DNA of 64,000 bases from Deinococcus sedimenti (GTDB lineage Bacteria; Deinococcota; Deinococci; Deinococcales; Deinococcaceae), in contig NZ_BMQN01000008.1 in NCBI RefSeq assembly GCF_014648135.1, positions 56,591 to 120,590 on the forward strand, read 5' to 3'. Below, piece after piece: positions 39,089-47,645 of the stretch; the first letter of the stretch is position 1, and every line of letters starts with the position of its first letter. The notes below the pieces were generated by a model. It did no database searches and was not told where the DNA came from. It saw nothing but the letters and a program-made list of their open reading frames with translations. Both the position numbers and the translations under genes were made by a program.

Positions 39089-40135
39089 GTGCCGTCACTC
39101 CTGATCCGCCTCGTTCTGGCCGAGGTCACGCGCTGGTACGCGGCGGGCGTCGCGCTGTTCCTCGCGCTGCAACTCACGGACGCCCTGAGCAGCACCGTCG
39201 CGAACCTCATCACGTACAAACCCGCGTTCGGCACCGCCGCCGCCGCCTTCCTGAGCCTCGCGCCCAGCTTCCTGAACCGCAGCCTCGTGCTGGCCGTGCC
39301 CTTCGCGATCCTGCTCGCGCTGGCACGCATGCAGAGCGACAACGAACTCAAGGCCATCAGCGCCGGGGGCGTGCCGCCGCTGCGGCTGGTGTGGCCCCTC
39401 GCGCTGCCGTTCCTGCTCGTCGCGGCCGTCACGTACGCGAACGCCAACCAGTTCGCGCCGCAGGGGATGGCCCGCTGGTGGAACACCTGGTACGGCGTGT
39501 ACAACATGACCCCCCCACCCCCCGAACAGCTGCGCTACACCTACGCCCCGCCCGGCGCGCTGTACTACGCCGGGAAGGTCATCACGCCGCCCGGCAGCGA
39601 CGAGGCGCAGCTGCAGGGCGTCATGGTGCAGCGCGGTCAGACCATCCTGACCGCCAGCACCGGCACCTGGAACACCCGCACGCGCACCTGGACGCTGCTG
39701 GCGCCCTGGGAAACCCGCCCCGGCCAGCCCCCCCGCGCCCTGACCGGACCGGTCACCGTGCCGCAGACCGACCGCCTGCGCCCCGCCATCATCGAGGTGG
39801 AACAGACCACCACCCCGGTCCTGCGGGGGCGCGCCGCCGACCCCGGCCTGCCCGGCACCGACCGACGCGAGGCCGCGTTCACCGTCGCTCAGCGCACCGC
39901 CGACCCCGTCACGCCCATCATCTTCGCGCTGGCCGCCGGGGCGCTGGGCCTGCTGCTGCGCAACCGCGCCGCCGCGTTCGGCGCCGTGCTGGTGTTCCTG
40001 GTGGGCTTCTACGCCCTGTGGACGACCATGCCCGGCCTGGCGCGCGCCGGGGCGGTGCAGCCCGACCTGGCCGCCTGGACGCCGAACATCGCGTTCCTGA
40101 TCCTCGCCGCGGCGCTGGCCTGGAGGCTCCGGTGA
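39089..40135 (+). CDS. LptF/LptG (YjgP/YjgQ) family permease, first of pair
   Basis: A 348-residue inner-membrane permease subunit. Three N-terminal membrane helices (about 10-32, 50-75, 95-115), a beta-rich periplasmic jellyroll-like domain (about 140-255) and three C-terminal helices (about 270-345) give the LptF/G layout. The conserved cytoplasmic coupling region LARMQSDNELKAISAGG is present. In LPS-makers LptF/G with LptB extract lipopolysaccharide; Deinococcus is not known to make LPS, so the cargo is unknown. GTG start 7 nt after TAGAAT. Overlaps the next gene by 4 nt. Confidence 0.88.
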   Translation: MPSLLIRLVLAEVTRWYAAGVALFLALQLTDALSSTVANLITYKPAFGTAAAAFLSLAPSFLNRSLVLAVPFAILLALARMQSDNELKAISAGGVPPLRLVWPLALPFLLVAAVTYANANQFAPQGMARWWNTWYGVYNMTPPPPEQLRYTYAPPGALYYAGKVITPPGSDEAQLQGVMVQRGQTILTASTGTWNTRTRTWTLLAPWETRPGQPPRALTGPVTVPQTDRLRPAIIEVEQTTTPVLRGRAADPGLPGTDRREAAFTVAQRTADPVTPIIFALAAGALGLLLRNRAAAFGAVLVFLVGFYALWTTMPGLARAGAVQPDLAAWTPNIAFLILAAALAWRLR

Positions 40136-41265
40136 CCCGCCCCGCCACCCCGCGCGCCCCACGAGCCGCGCCGCGCCTGAAGACCTTCGAACGGTACGTC
40201 CTCGCGGAGATCGCGCCGCTGCTGTTCGGCGCGCTGGCCGCCGTGATCGCCCTGCTGGTCGTCGCCAGCCTGGAACGCTACCTCGCGCCGCTGCTCGCCA
40301 AGGGCGCCCCACCCCTGCTCGTCGCGCGCCTCCTCGCGCTGAACGTCCCCGAGGCCGCCGCGCGCGCCCTGCCCATCGCCCTGATGTTCGCCGTGCTGCT
40401 CGGCCTCTCCCGGCTGGCCGCCGACAGCGAGATCAAGAGCGCCCTGGCCGCCGGGATTCCCGCCACGCGCCTCTACCGCCCCGTCCTGATCCTCGCCGCT
40501 GCCGTCACCACCCTCGCGTTCGCGCTCGGCGAGGGCCTCGTCCCCCGCGCGCAGACGCAGATCGGGGAAGTGCAGCGGCAGATCGTCCTCGCCAACCCCC
40601 GCGTCCTCGGCCTCGGCGAGCAGAACGTCGTCCTGCGCGACGCACTGGGCCGCGCCATCAGCATCGGCCAGATCCTCCCCGGCGGGGAACTCCGCGACCT
40701 GCGCATCGTCACCATGCAGGACAGCCTCCCCCCCCGCGAGGTCATCACCGCCCGCGAGGGCCGCCTCGTGCCCGGCAGCACCACCCTGACGCTGAAAGAC
40801 GGACAGCGCGTCACGTACCAGGACGCCCGCCCCGTCACCATCCTCAGCTTCAGGGAAGGCACCCTGCCCCTGCAGGACACCGGCACCGACCTCGGCAGCG
40901 CCGCGCAGGCCCGCCCCGTCAACGACCCCCTCCCGACCCTGTGGGCACGCGTGAACACCTACCGCACCCAGGGCGTCCAGGCGCCCGCCGAATTCACCGC
41001 GCTGCACCAGAAGTTCGCCGCGCCCCTCGCCGCACTTGCCCTGGCGTTCTTCGGCGTCAGCCTCGCCGTGTTCAGCTTCCGCAGTGGCCGCAACGTCGGC
41101 TTCGTCTGGGCCCTCATGCTGACCTTCGCGTACTACGCCACGTACAGCGTCTTCAACGTCATGGGCGAAAAAGGCGCGCTGCCTGGCGCCGTCGCCGCGT
41201 ACGCCCCCGACCTCGTCGCCGTCCTCGCGGGTAGCCTGCTGCTCTGGCTCAGCGCCCGCCGGTAG
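40132..41265 (+). CDS. LptF/LptG (YjgP/YjgQ) family permease, second of pair
   Basis: A 377-residue partner of the preceding gene with the same architecture: helices at about 25-50, 65-90 and 110-130 around LSRLAADSEIKSALAAG (coupling helix), a periplasmic beta domain (about 150-280) and three C-terminal helices. The GTG start overlaps the upstream stop. Together they would form a heterodimeric transporter needing an LptB-type ATPase encoded elsewhere. Confidence 0.88.
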   Translation: MTRPATPRAPRAAPRLKTFERYVLAEIAPLLFGALAAVIALLVVASLERYLAPLLAKGAPPLLVARLLALNVPEAAARALPIALMFAVLLGLSRLAADSEIKSALAAGIPATRLYRPVLILAAAVTTLAFALGEGLVPRAQTQIGEVQRQIVLANPRVLGLGEQNVVLRDALGRAISIGQILPGGELRDLRIVTMQDSLPPREVITAREGRLVPGSTTLTLKDGQRVTYQDARPVTILSFREGTLPLQDTGTDLGSAAQARPVNDPLPTLWARVNTYRTQGVQAPAEFTALHQKFAAPLAALALAFFGVSLAVFSFRSGRNVGFVWALMLTFAYYATYSVFNVMGEKGALPGAVAAYAPDLVAVLAGSLLLWLSARR

Positions 41266-41276
41266 GTCGACCGGGA

Positions 41277-42074
41277 TCAGTACAGCACCGAGCCGCCCGC
41301 CTTCAGGGCGAAGTGCACGCGGCGCAGCGCCACCGCCTGCGCGCGTGACAGTGGCAGCCCGCCGTCCAGCCGGGCGAGCGCCCGCGCGTGCAGCGCCATG
41401 CGGTGCGGCGCGTCGGTATCCAGCGTGCCCACGTACTCGAACGTCACCGCGCCCCCCAGATCGTCCACCAGCGCGTCCAGCCGTTCCAGCGAATCGGACT
41501 TGCGGCGGCCCCGGTGGATCAGGTCCTCATCATACCGCCGCACGTGGAACTTGTGGTCACTCTGCACGTGAAAGCCCGTGAAGCCCAGCGCCCGCGCGTG
41601 CGTAAGCGCCACGCGGATGGCCTCGCGTTCCGCCAGCCCCTCATGCCCCGCCGTGTCCGGCAGGTTCAGCGCATACGGCCGGTCACCCAGCAGGTACCCC
41701 AGGCTCAGGTGCCCGTCGGTCTTGTCGGCGCTGCCGTCCGTCCGGACGCGCACTACCCCCACCCCCGGCAGATCGGCCCGCAGGGCCGCCAGCCCAGCCG
41801 TGTCGGGCTCACCCCCGGCGGCCAGATCGGTCAGCGCGCGGGCCACCAGCGCCGCCCGCACCGCACGGCCCTCCTGCACAGCCCGGTCGGCTGAATCGGC
41901 GATGTCATGCCACTCCAGGAACCCCAGCGCCCCGGCATGCCGCGCGGCCAGCGCCGCCACATCACGCGAACGGGGCAGGCCATACGGCACGCCGTCCAGC
42001 ACGTACCCCGGCAGCCCGCCGGGCGCGACGACCAGCGAGGCTCGCTGATGCCGCGCAGATGCAGGACTCACCAC
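41277..42074 (-). CDS. RNase H-like domain protein
   Basis: A 265-residue protein. The middle (about 105-200) has an RNase H-type pattern: VVRVRTDGSADKTDGHLSLGYLL with Asp113, GLAEREAIRVALTHA with Glu149/151, and FHVQSDHKFHVRRYDED with Asp173, the spacing of the DED catalytic core. The N-terminal ~100 residues (PGYVLDGVPYGLPRSRDVAALAARH) resemble a caulimovirus/RNase H1-type accessory domain only vaguely. It may hydrolyse RNA in hybrids. The start at the GTG at 42074 is uncertain. Convergent with the LptG-like gene. Confidence 0.72.
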   Translation of the reverse strand: MVSPASARHQRASLVVAPGGLPGYVLDGVPYGLPRSRDVAALAARHAGALGFLEWHDIADSADRAVQEGRAVRAALVARALTDLAAGGEPDTAGLAALRADLPGVGVVRVRTDGSADKTDGHLSLGYLLGDRPYALNLPDTAGHEGLAEREAIRVALTHARALGFTGFHVQSDHKFHVRRYDEDLIHRGRRKSDSLERLDALVDDLGGAVTFEYVGTLDTDAPHRMALHARALARLDGGLPLSRAQAVALRRVHFALKAGGSVLY

Positions 42075-42135
42075 AGTTGACCCCCAGCCTGATCAGCCAG
42101 GGGGCGGGCAGTGCGCCGGCGAGTGAACGACCCCG

Positions 42136-44244
42136 TCAAGGCGAGAGTGTGCCTTCCACCTGCGTGGCCTGAATGGCGGTCAGGGCGATGGTGTACACGA
42201 TGTCGTCCACGAGCGCGCCGCGACTGAGGTCGTTGACGGGTTTACGCAGGCCCTGGAGCATGGGGCCGACGGCGACGACGCCAGCGGCGCGCTGCACGGC
42301 CTTGTAGGTGGTGTTGCCGGTGTTCAGGTCGGGGAAGATGAACACGGTGGCGCGGCCCGCGACGGGGCTGCCGGGGGCTTTCTGCTGCCCGACCGACAGG
42401 ACGCTGGCGGCGTCGTACTGCATGGGGCCGTCGACCAGCAGGTCCGGGCGGCGCTGGCGGACCAGGGCGGTGGCGGCCTTGACCTTCTCGACGTCCTCGC
42501 CGCTGCCGGATTCCCCGGTGGAGTAGGACAGCATGGCGACCCGGGGGGTGATGCCGAACGCGCGGGCGCTGTCGGCGCTCTGGATGGCGATGTCGGCGAG
42601 TTCCTCGGCGTTCGGGTTGGGGTTGATGGCGGCGTCGCCGTACACGAGGACCTGTTCGGGCATCAGCATGAAGAACACGCTGCTGACGAGTTTCGAGCCG
42701 GGCGCGGTCTTGATGAGTTGCAGCGCGGGCCGCACGGTGTTCGCGGTCGTGTGGATCGCGCCGGACACGAGGCCGTCCACCTCGCCCAGCGCGAGCATCA
42801 TGGTGCCCAGGACGACGGTGTCCTCCAGTTGCGCCTCGGCCTGCGGGGCGGTCAGGCCCTTGCTCTTTCTCAGTTCGACCATCGGGGCGACGTACAGCGC
42901 GCGGACGGTGTCGGGGTCGAGGACTTCCAGCCCGTCGGGCAGCGTGAGGCCCTGTCCCTCGGCCACCTGCCGCACCCGCTCGGGCTTGGCGAGCAGGACG
43001 GGGCGCGCGATGCCCTTCTCGACGCAGCGGATCGCGGCCTTCACGGTGCGTGGCTCGTCCCCCTCGGGCAGCACGATGCGTTTGGCGGCCGCGCGGGCCT
43101 TCTGGATGAGTTCGTACCGGAACGCGCTGGGTGGCAGGCGGCGCTCGCCGTTCAGCGGGGCGCGCAGGCGCGTGCCGAGCGGCACGGTGTCCAGCCGGTC
43201 CGCGATGAAGTCCAGCATGCGGTCCATGCGCTGCGGGTCGTCGTGCGGCACGCGCGCGTCCAGCCGCGAGAGGCGCGAGGCGGTCTCGAAGGAGTTCGTG
43301 TTCACCCGCAGGACCGGCAGGGTGCTGCCCAGCGCGGCGCGGCACAGCCGCTCGATGCTGTCCTCGGGGCCGCTGCCGGACGTGAACATCAGCCCCGCCA
43401 GCGGCACGCCGCTGAGGTGCGACAGCGCGGCGGCCATGATGACGTCCTCTCGGTCGCCGGGCGTGACGACCAGCGCGCCCGGCACGAACAGGTGCGCCAT
43501 GCGCGGCACGGTGCGGGCCGTCACGACGGTGCTCGTCACGCGGCGCACGGCGGCCTCGCCCTCGTTCACCACGTCGGCCCGCAGGTGCCGGGCGATATCC
43601 AGCGTGCGCGGCGCGTTCAGGCCCGCCGACTGCGACACCACGCCCAGCAGCGGCAGCTCCCCGCTGGCCAGCACGCGACTGCGCGAGCGCAACTCCGCCA
43701 TCAGCGTGCCGTAGTCCAGGCCCGGCGGGGCGAAGTTCAGCACGTACCCGCTGAGGCCCGAGCCGTCGCTGCGCCGGTACGCCTGCGCGGCGATCTCCAG
43801 CTCGTCCGCCAGTTCGCCCGGCGTGACGCCCGCCAGACTCGACACCAGGACCGTGTCCGCCTGGAGGTTCCGCGCGAGGCTGGCGTTCAGCGCCCCGGCG
43901 TAGGTGTTCCGTTCGTTCAGCGCCAGCCCCTCGGCGATCAGGACGTCCGCGCCACCCTGCGTGACCTCCTGCGCGAGGGCCACGACGCTCTCCATCAGGT
44001 CCTCCTCGCCCCCGTGACTGAGCTGCTCCTCGGCCAGCGCCAGCGCGATCGGGTCGGGCACGCTCAGGTGCGCCAGCGCCCGCGCGAAATGCACGCTGTC
44101 GTCGGTGCTCAGCTCGTGCGTCTGCGCGATCGGTTTCAGGAACGCGACCTTCAATCCCTGCCGTTCCAGCGCCCGCGTGAGGCCCAGCGCCGTGCTGCTC
44201 AGGCCCACGCCGTTGCGGGTCGGGGCGACGAAGAGGGTTTTCAT
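42136..44244 (-). CDS. pta: Phosphate acetyltransferase
   Basis: Interconverts acetyl-CoA and acetyl phosphate. This is the long 702-residue form: an N-terminal BioD/CobQ-like P-loop-type domain (LFVAPTRNGVGLSSTALGL), a DRTGG domain (about 215-330) and the C-terminal PTA domain (about 375-695) with IVLPEGDEPRTVKAA, GAIHTTANTVRPALQLI, FPDLNTGNTTYKAVQR. It follows ackA with a 4-nt overlap, giving an ackA-pta operon for acetate overflow and acetyl-phosphate. Confidence 0.95.
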   Translation of the reverse strand: MKTLFVAPTRNGVGLSSTALGLTRALERQGLKVAFLKPIAQTHELSTDDSVHFARALAHLSVPDPIALALAEEQLSHGGEEDLMESVVALAQEVTQGGADVLIAEGLALNERNTYAGALNASLARNLQADTVLVSSLAGVTPGELADELEIAAQAYRRSDGSGLSGYVLNFAPPGLDYGTLMAELRSRSRVLASGELPLLGVVSQSAGLNAPRTLDIARHLRADVVNEGEAAVRRVTSTVVTARTVPRMAHLFVPGALVVTPGDREDVIMAAALSHLSGVPLAGLMFTSGSGPEDSIERLCRAALGSTLPVLRVNTNSFETASRLSRLDARVPHDDPQRMDRMLDFIADRLDTVPLGTRLRAPLNGERRLPPSAFRYELIQKARAAAKRIVLPEGDEPRTVKAAIRCVEKGIARPVLLAKPERVRQVAEGQGLTLPDGLEVLDPDTVRALYVAPMVELRKSKGLTAPQAEAQLEDTVVLGTMMLALGEVDGLVSGAIHTTANTVRPALQLIKTAPGSKLVSSVFFMLMPEQVLVYGDAAINPNPNAEELADIAIQSADSARAFGITPRVAMLSYSTGESGSGEDVEKVKAATALVRQRRPDLLVDGPMQYDAASVLSVGQQKAPGSPVAGRATVFIFPDLNTGNTTYKAVQRAAGVVAVGPMLQGLRKPVNDLSRGALVDDIVYTIALTAIQATQVEGTLSP

Positions 44245-45440
44245 GCCTGGGCTCCCTTCTGCTCGGCCAGCAGGTCCTGGGTCTGCTGCGCGATCATCAG
44301 TTCCTCGTTCGTGTTCACGACCAGCGCCGCCAGAGCGCCCGGCGCGCTGATCACGCCCGACTGCCCGCGCACCGCCGCCGCGTTCGCCGCCTCGTCCACC
44401 CGCGCGCCCAGCACCGCCAGCCGCGCGAGCACCGCGCCGCGCACCCAGGCGCTGTTCTCCCCGATGCCGCCCGTGAACACCAGCCCATCCAACCGGCCCA
44501 TCGCCGCCGCCATCCCCGCCATCTGCTTGGCGAGACGGTGCACGAACACGTCCAGCGCCAGCCGCGCCCCCGGATGCCCACGCCCCGCCGCTTCCTCCAG
44601 CTCACGCATGTCGTTGCTCAGACCCGACAGGCCCAGCAGGCCACTCTCGCGGTTCAGCGCGGCCGTCACCTCCGACAGGCTCAGGCCCGCCTGCCGCGCG
44701 ATGTAATCATGCAGGCCCGGGTCCACGTCCCCGCTGCGGGTGCCCATGACCAGCCCCTCCAGCGGCGTCAGGCCCATGCTGGTATCCACGCTGCGGCCAC
44801 CCTGCACCGCGCACACGCTGCACCCGTTCCCCAGGTGCGCCGTCACCAGATTCAACTCCGAGATCGGCCGCCCCAGCAGATCAGCCGCGCGGGCCGCCAC
44901 GAACGCGTGACTCGTCCCGTGAAACCCATACCGGCGCACCCCGTGCTGCCGGTACCAGTCCCCCGGCACCGCGTACCGGAACGCGACCTCCGGCATGCTC
45001 TGATGGAACGCCGTGTCGAACACCGCCACGTGCGCCGCGTCCGGGAACGCCGCCTGCGCCGCCTCGATCCCCGCGATGTTCGCCGGATTGTGCAGCGGCG
45101 CCAGCGGCACGCACGCCCGGATCTCCGCCAGCACCTCCGGCGTGATCAGCGCCGGAGCACTGAAGCGCTCCCCGCCGTGCACCACCCGGTGCCCCACCGC
45201 GCCCACCCCCGCGCGCACGCCCACTTCATCCAGCGCGCCCGCGATCACCGCGAACGCCTCCGCGTAACTGCCGCCCCGCAGATCCACCGCGCGCCGCACA
45301 CCGTCCACCTCAAGGCGCGCCGACGCGCCCGCCGACCCCAGCCGCTCCGCCAGCCCCGACAGCCGCACCTGCCCACCCTGCACGTCGAGCAACGCGAACT
45401 TCACGCTGCTCGACCCGCAATTCAGCACCAGAGTCCACAT
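44241..45440 (-). CDS. ackA: Acetate kinase
   Basis: Transfers phosphate between acetyl phosphate and ADP; 399 residues. Family signatures: LVLNCGSSSVKFALLD at the N-terminus, HRVVHGGERF, FDTAFHQSMPEVAFRYAVP, RRYGFHGTSHAFVA and VFTGGIGENSAWVR. I start at the ATG at 45440, which gives the canonical N-terminus, with CAGAAT 6 nt upstream. It is co-translated with pta. Confidence 0.96.
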   Translation of the reverse strand: MWTLVLNCGSSSVKFALLDVQGGQVRLSGLAERLGSAGASARLEVDGVRRAVDLRGGSYAEAFAVIAGALDEVGVRAGVGAVGHRVVHGGERFSAPALITPEVLAEIRACVPLAPLHNPANIAGIEAAQAAFPDAAHVAVFDTAFHQSMPEVAFRYAVPGDWYRQHGVRRYGFHGTSHAFVAARAADLLGRPISELNLVTAHLGNGCSVCAVQGGRSVDTSMGLTPLEGLVMGTRSGDVDPGLHDYIARQAGLSLSEVTAALNRESGLLGLSGLSNDMRELEEAAGRGHPGARLALDVFVHRLAKQMAGMAAAMGRLDGLVFTGGIGENSAWVRGAVLARLAVLGARVDEAANAAAVRGQSGVISAPGALAALVVNTNEELMIAQQTQDLLAEQKGAQA

Positions 45441-45491
45441 GCGCCCATTCTGACAGTGGACACAGTGACGCGCGGCACCGCGCATGAGAAA

Positions 45492-45516
45492 CGGCCTTCA
45501 CGTCGGGTGAAGGCCG
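45492..45516 (-). terminator. Intrinsic terminator of the roadblock operon
   Basis: CGGCCTTCAC (45492-45501) and GTGAAGGCCG (45507-45516) form a perfect 10-bp stem; on the minus strand TTTCTC follows. It lies 18 nt after the stop of the coiled-coil gene. Confidence 0.8.
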
Positions 45517-45533
45517 AAAATCAGGGGTGGGGT

Positions 45534-47645
45534 TTAGCTCTGGCCGGTGTCCAGCCAGGGGCCGACCTGCTCGTCGAGGTCCGTCCAGTTCAGCGCGCGG
45601 CCCAGGCGCCACTCGCCGGGCGTGGTGCTGCGCGCGGACCACACGTGCGTGGCGTCACCCATGTCCAGGCGTTGCAGGCCCAGCGCGCTCGCCTGTTGCA
45701 GCAGGGCGCCCATGCCCTGCGCGGCCAGGGTGTGCGCGCCGTGCTGGATCTGTCCGTTCGTGAACAGCCAGGTTTCCACCGGTTCGGCCGCTGGGGCGGT
45801 CAGGTTGAAGGCGAACGGACTGGTGGGGGTGGCCGGGGTGGCCGCGGGAGCCGGTGCGGCGGCGGGGGTCGGGGCGCTGCCGCCGGAGAGGAGCGTGTCG
45901 AACAGGGCCGAGGCGTTCGCGGCGGGGGCTGGGGTGGGCGGGGCCGTGACGGGTGCCGACGGGCTGGCGGGTCCCGGACCATTGCCGCCGAATCCGAAGG
46001 GGTCGGTGCGGGCCGCGATGGCCGGGCCGGGGTCGGTGTCCGGGACGGTGCTGTCCTGGAAGTCGAACACGTCCAGCAGGCCGCTCAGGGCGTCCTGACC
46101 GAAGGTGGCGGTCACTTCCTGAGCGGCGCGGTACTCGGCGTGCGCCTCGGTGAGGAGCGCTTCGGCGTCGTGCAGGGTCTGCTCGTAGCGTTCGCGGGCC
46201 TGGGCGCTCATGCGGCCCAGGTGGCGCTGGGCGCGCAGGGTGTCGGCCAGGCGGCCCAGGCGCTGGGTGGTTTCCCCGGCCAGCCCGCGGACCATGTCGT
46301 ACTCGCGCACGACCCGGTCGGCGCGGGCGTCGAAGTCCTCGCGTTCCTGCGCGGCGGCGCCCATGCGGCGTTCCAGGTGCGTCCACAGGTCCGCGAGGTC
46401 CATGCTGGCGCCCTGCGTGAGGGCCGTGCGGGCCTGCGCGATCATGGGTGCGAGCGCCTCGCTGGCGCCGGGCACGTTGCGGGCCGAGCGTTCGATGTCC
46501 AGCAGTTCCCGCTGCGCCTCGAGCTGCGCGCTGGCGTTCACGCCGGCGGCCAGGGCGGCCTGCATGCCCTGCAGTTCCTGCAGTTCGTCGGTGGCCAGGC
46601 TGCCGCTGTCGAGCAGGTGGCGGGCGGAGTCCAGCGCGATGCGCATGTCGGCCGTGGCGGTCGCCTGGGCGAGTGCCGTTTCCAGCTGGGTCAGCTGGGC
46701 GCGCTGTTCACTGAGCAGGCGTTCCCGCTCAACTTTCAGCTGGGCGCGCCATTCCTCGACGAGTTCGGCGGTCAGCTGGCCCTGGCCCTGCAGGCCGCGC
46801 AGGCGGTCGTGCTGTTCGCGCAGGGTCGGTCGGCTGTGCAGCAGGGGCAGGAATTCGCGTTCGGTCAGGCTCAGCTGCTGCGCGGCGTGTTCCTGTTCCA
46901 GCGCCAGCACGCGGGCCTGCGCGTCCGGGTCGAGGATCGTGGCGGAGGTCGGGATGACGGTCTGATCCGCCTGCACGGTCTGCACGACGGACGATTCGAG
47001 CATCTTGCGGAGGTTGAAGGTGATGGTCCGGGCGCGGTCGACCTCGCCGGGCAGCAGGGTCCCCTGCTTCTGCGCCTCGTCAATCTGGCTGATCAGGGTG
47101 TCCAGGCGGCGGACGTCCTTGCCGCCCATGCCCTGCACCCGCTCGAACGCCGCTTTCAGTTCCGCGAGGTCCTGCCCCTGCTCGATCAGGCCCTCCTGCA
47201 GGCGGCGGTCCATGGTGTCGATCAGGTTCTGCGCCTCGGTGACGAGATCCCCGACGTCCCGGCCGTCTTTCTCCTCCTGCCGGGCGACGGTCAGCACGCC
47301 GCGCAGGCGCTGCGTTTCCGGCCAGTCGAAGTACAGCGAGAAGCGCCGCGCGGCTTCCTCCAGCGCCGGGATCTGACTGCCCTGCGCGGGCAGCATGCGT
47401 TCCTGGGTGGCCTTGATGAGTTCGCCCAGCACCTCGGAGACGCGTTTTTTCGCCAGTGGTGCGGGTACGCTCAGCTGCAGTCGTTTGAAGACTTCCTTCT
47501 TGAGGATGTCCTCGAGTGCGGCCACGTCCAGCAGTTCCAGCGTGGACCCGCGCGACTGGGCGGCTTCCTGGAGAATGCGCTCCAGCGCGCGGGGTGACAC
47601 GAGGTCCCCCAGCATCTGAACAGGTAAACGGTGCAAGCTGGCCAT
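45534..47645 (-). CDS. Large cytoplasmic coiled-coil protein
   Basis: A 703-residue protein that I do not recognise. Residues ~1-500 are almost entirely helical with long heptad stretches (LLSEQRAQLTQLETALAQA, REDFDARADRVVREYD). A Pro/Ala/Gly-rich flexible linker (~540-615) follows, and a compact C-terminal domain of ~85 residues ends in WLDTGQS. No signal peptide or membrane segment. Its ATG overlaps the stop of the membrane-protein gene by 1 nt (TAATG), so it is translationally coupled. Probably a scaffold or partner of the two upstream proteins. Confidence 0.75.
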   Translation of the reverse strand: MASLHRLPVQMLGDLVSPRALERILQEAAQSRGSTLELLDVAALEDILKKEVFKRLQLSVPAPLAKKRVSEVLGELIKATQERMLPAQGSQIPALEEAARRFSLYFDWPETQRLRGVLTVARQEEKDGRDVGDLVTEAQNLIDTMDRRLQEGLIEQGQDLAELKAAFERVQGMGGKDVRRLDTLISQIDEAQKQGTLLPGEVDRARTITFNLRKMLESSVVQTVQADQTVIPTSATILDPDAQARVLALEQEHAAQQLSLTEREFLPLLHSRPTLREQHDRLRGLQGQGQLTAELVEEWRAQLKVERERLLSEQRAQLTQLETALAQATATADMRIALDSARHLLDSGSLATDELQELQGMQAALAAGVNASAQLEAQRELLDIERSARNVPGASEALAPMIAQARTALTQGASMDLADLWTHLERRMGAAAQEREDFDARADRVVREYDMVRGLAGETTQRLGRLADTLRAQRHLGRMSAQARERYEQTLHDAEALLTEAHAEYRAAQEVTATFGQDALSGLLDVFDFQDSTVPDTDPGPAIAARTDPFGFGGNGPGPASPSAPVTAPPTPAPAANASALFDTLLSGGSAPTPAAAPAPAATPATPTSPFAFNLTAPAAEPVETWLFTNGQIQHGAHTLAAQGMGALLQQASALGLQRLDMGDATHVWSARSTTPGEWRLGRALNWTDLDEQVGPWLDTGQS

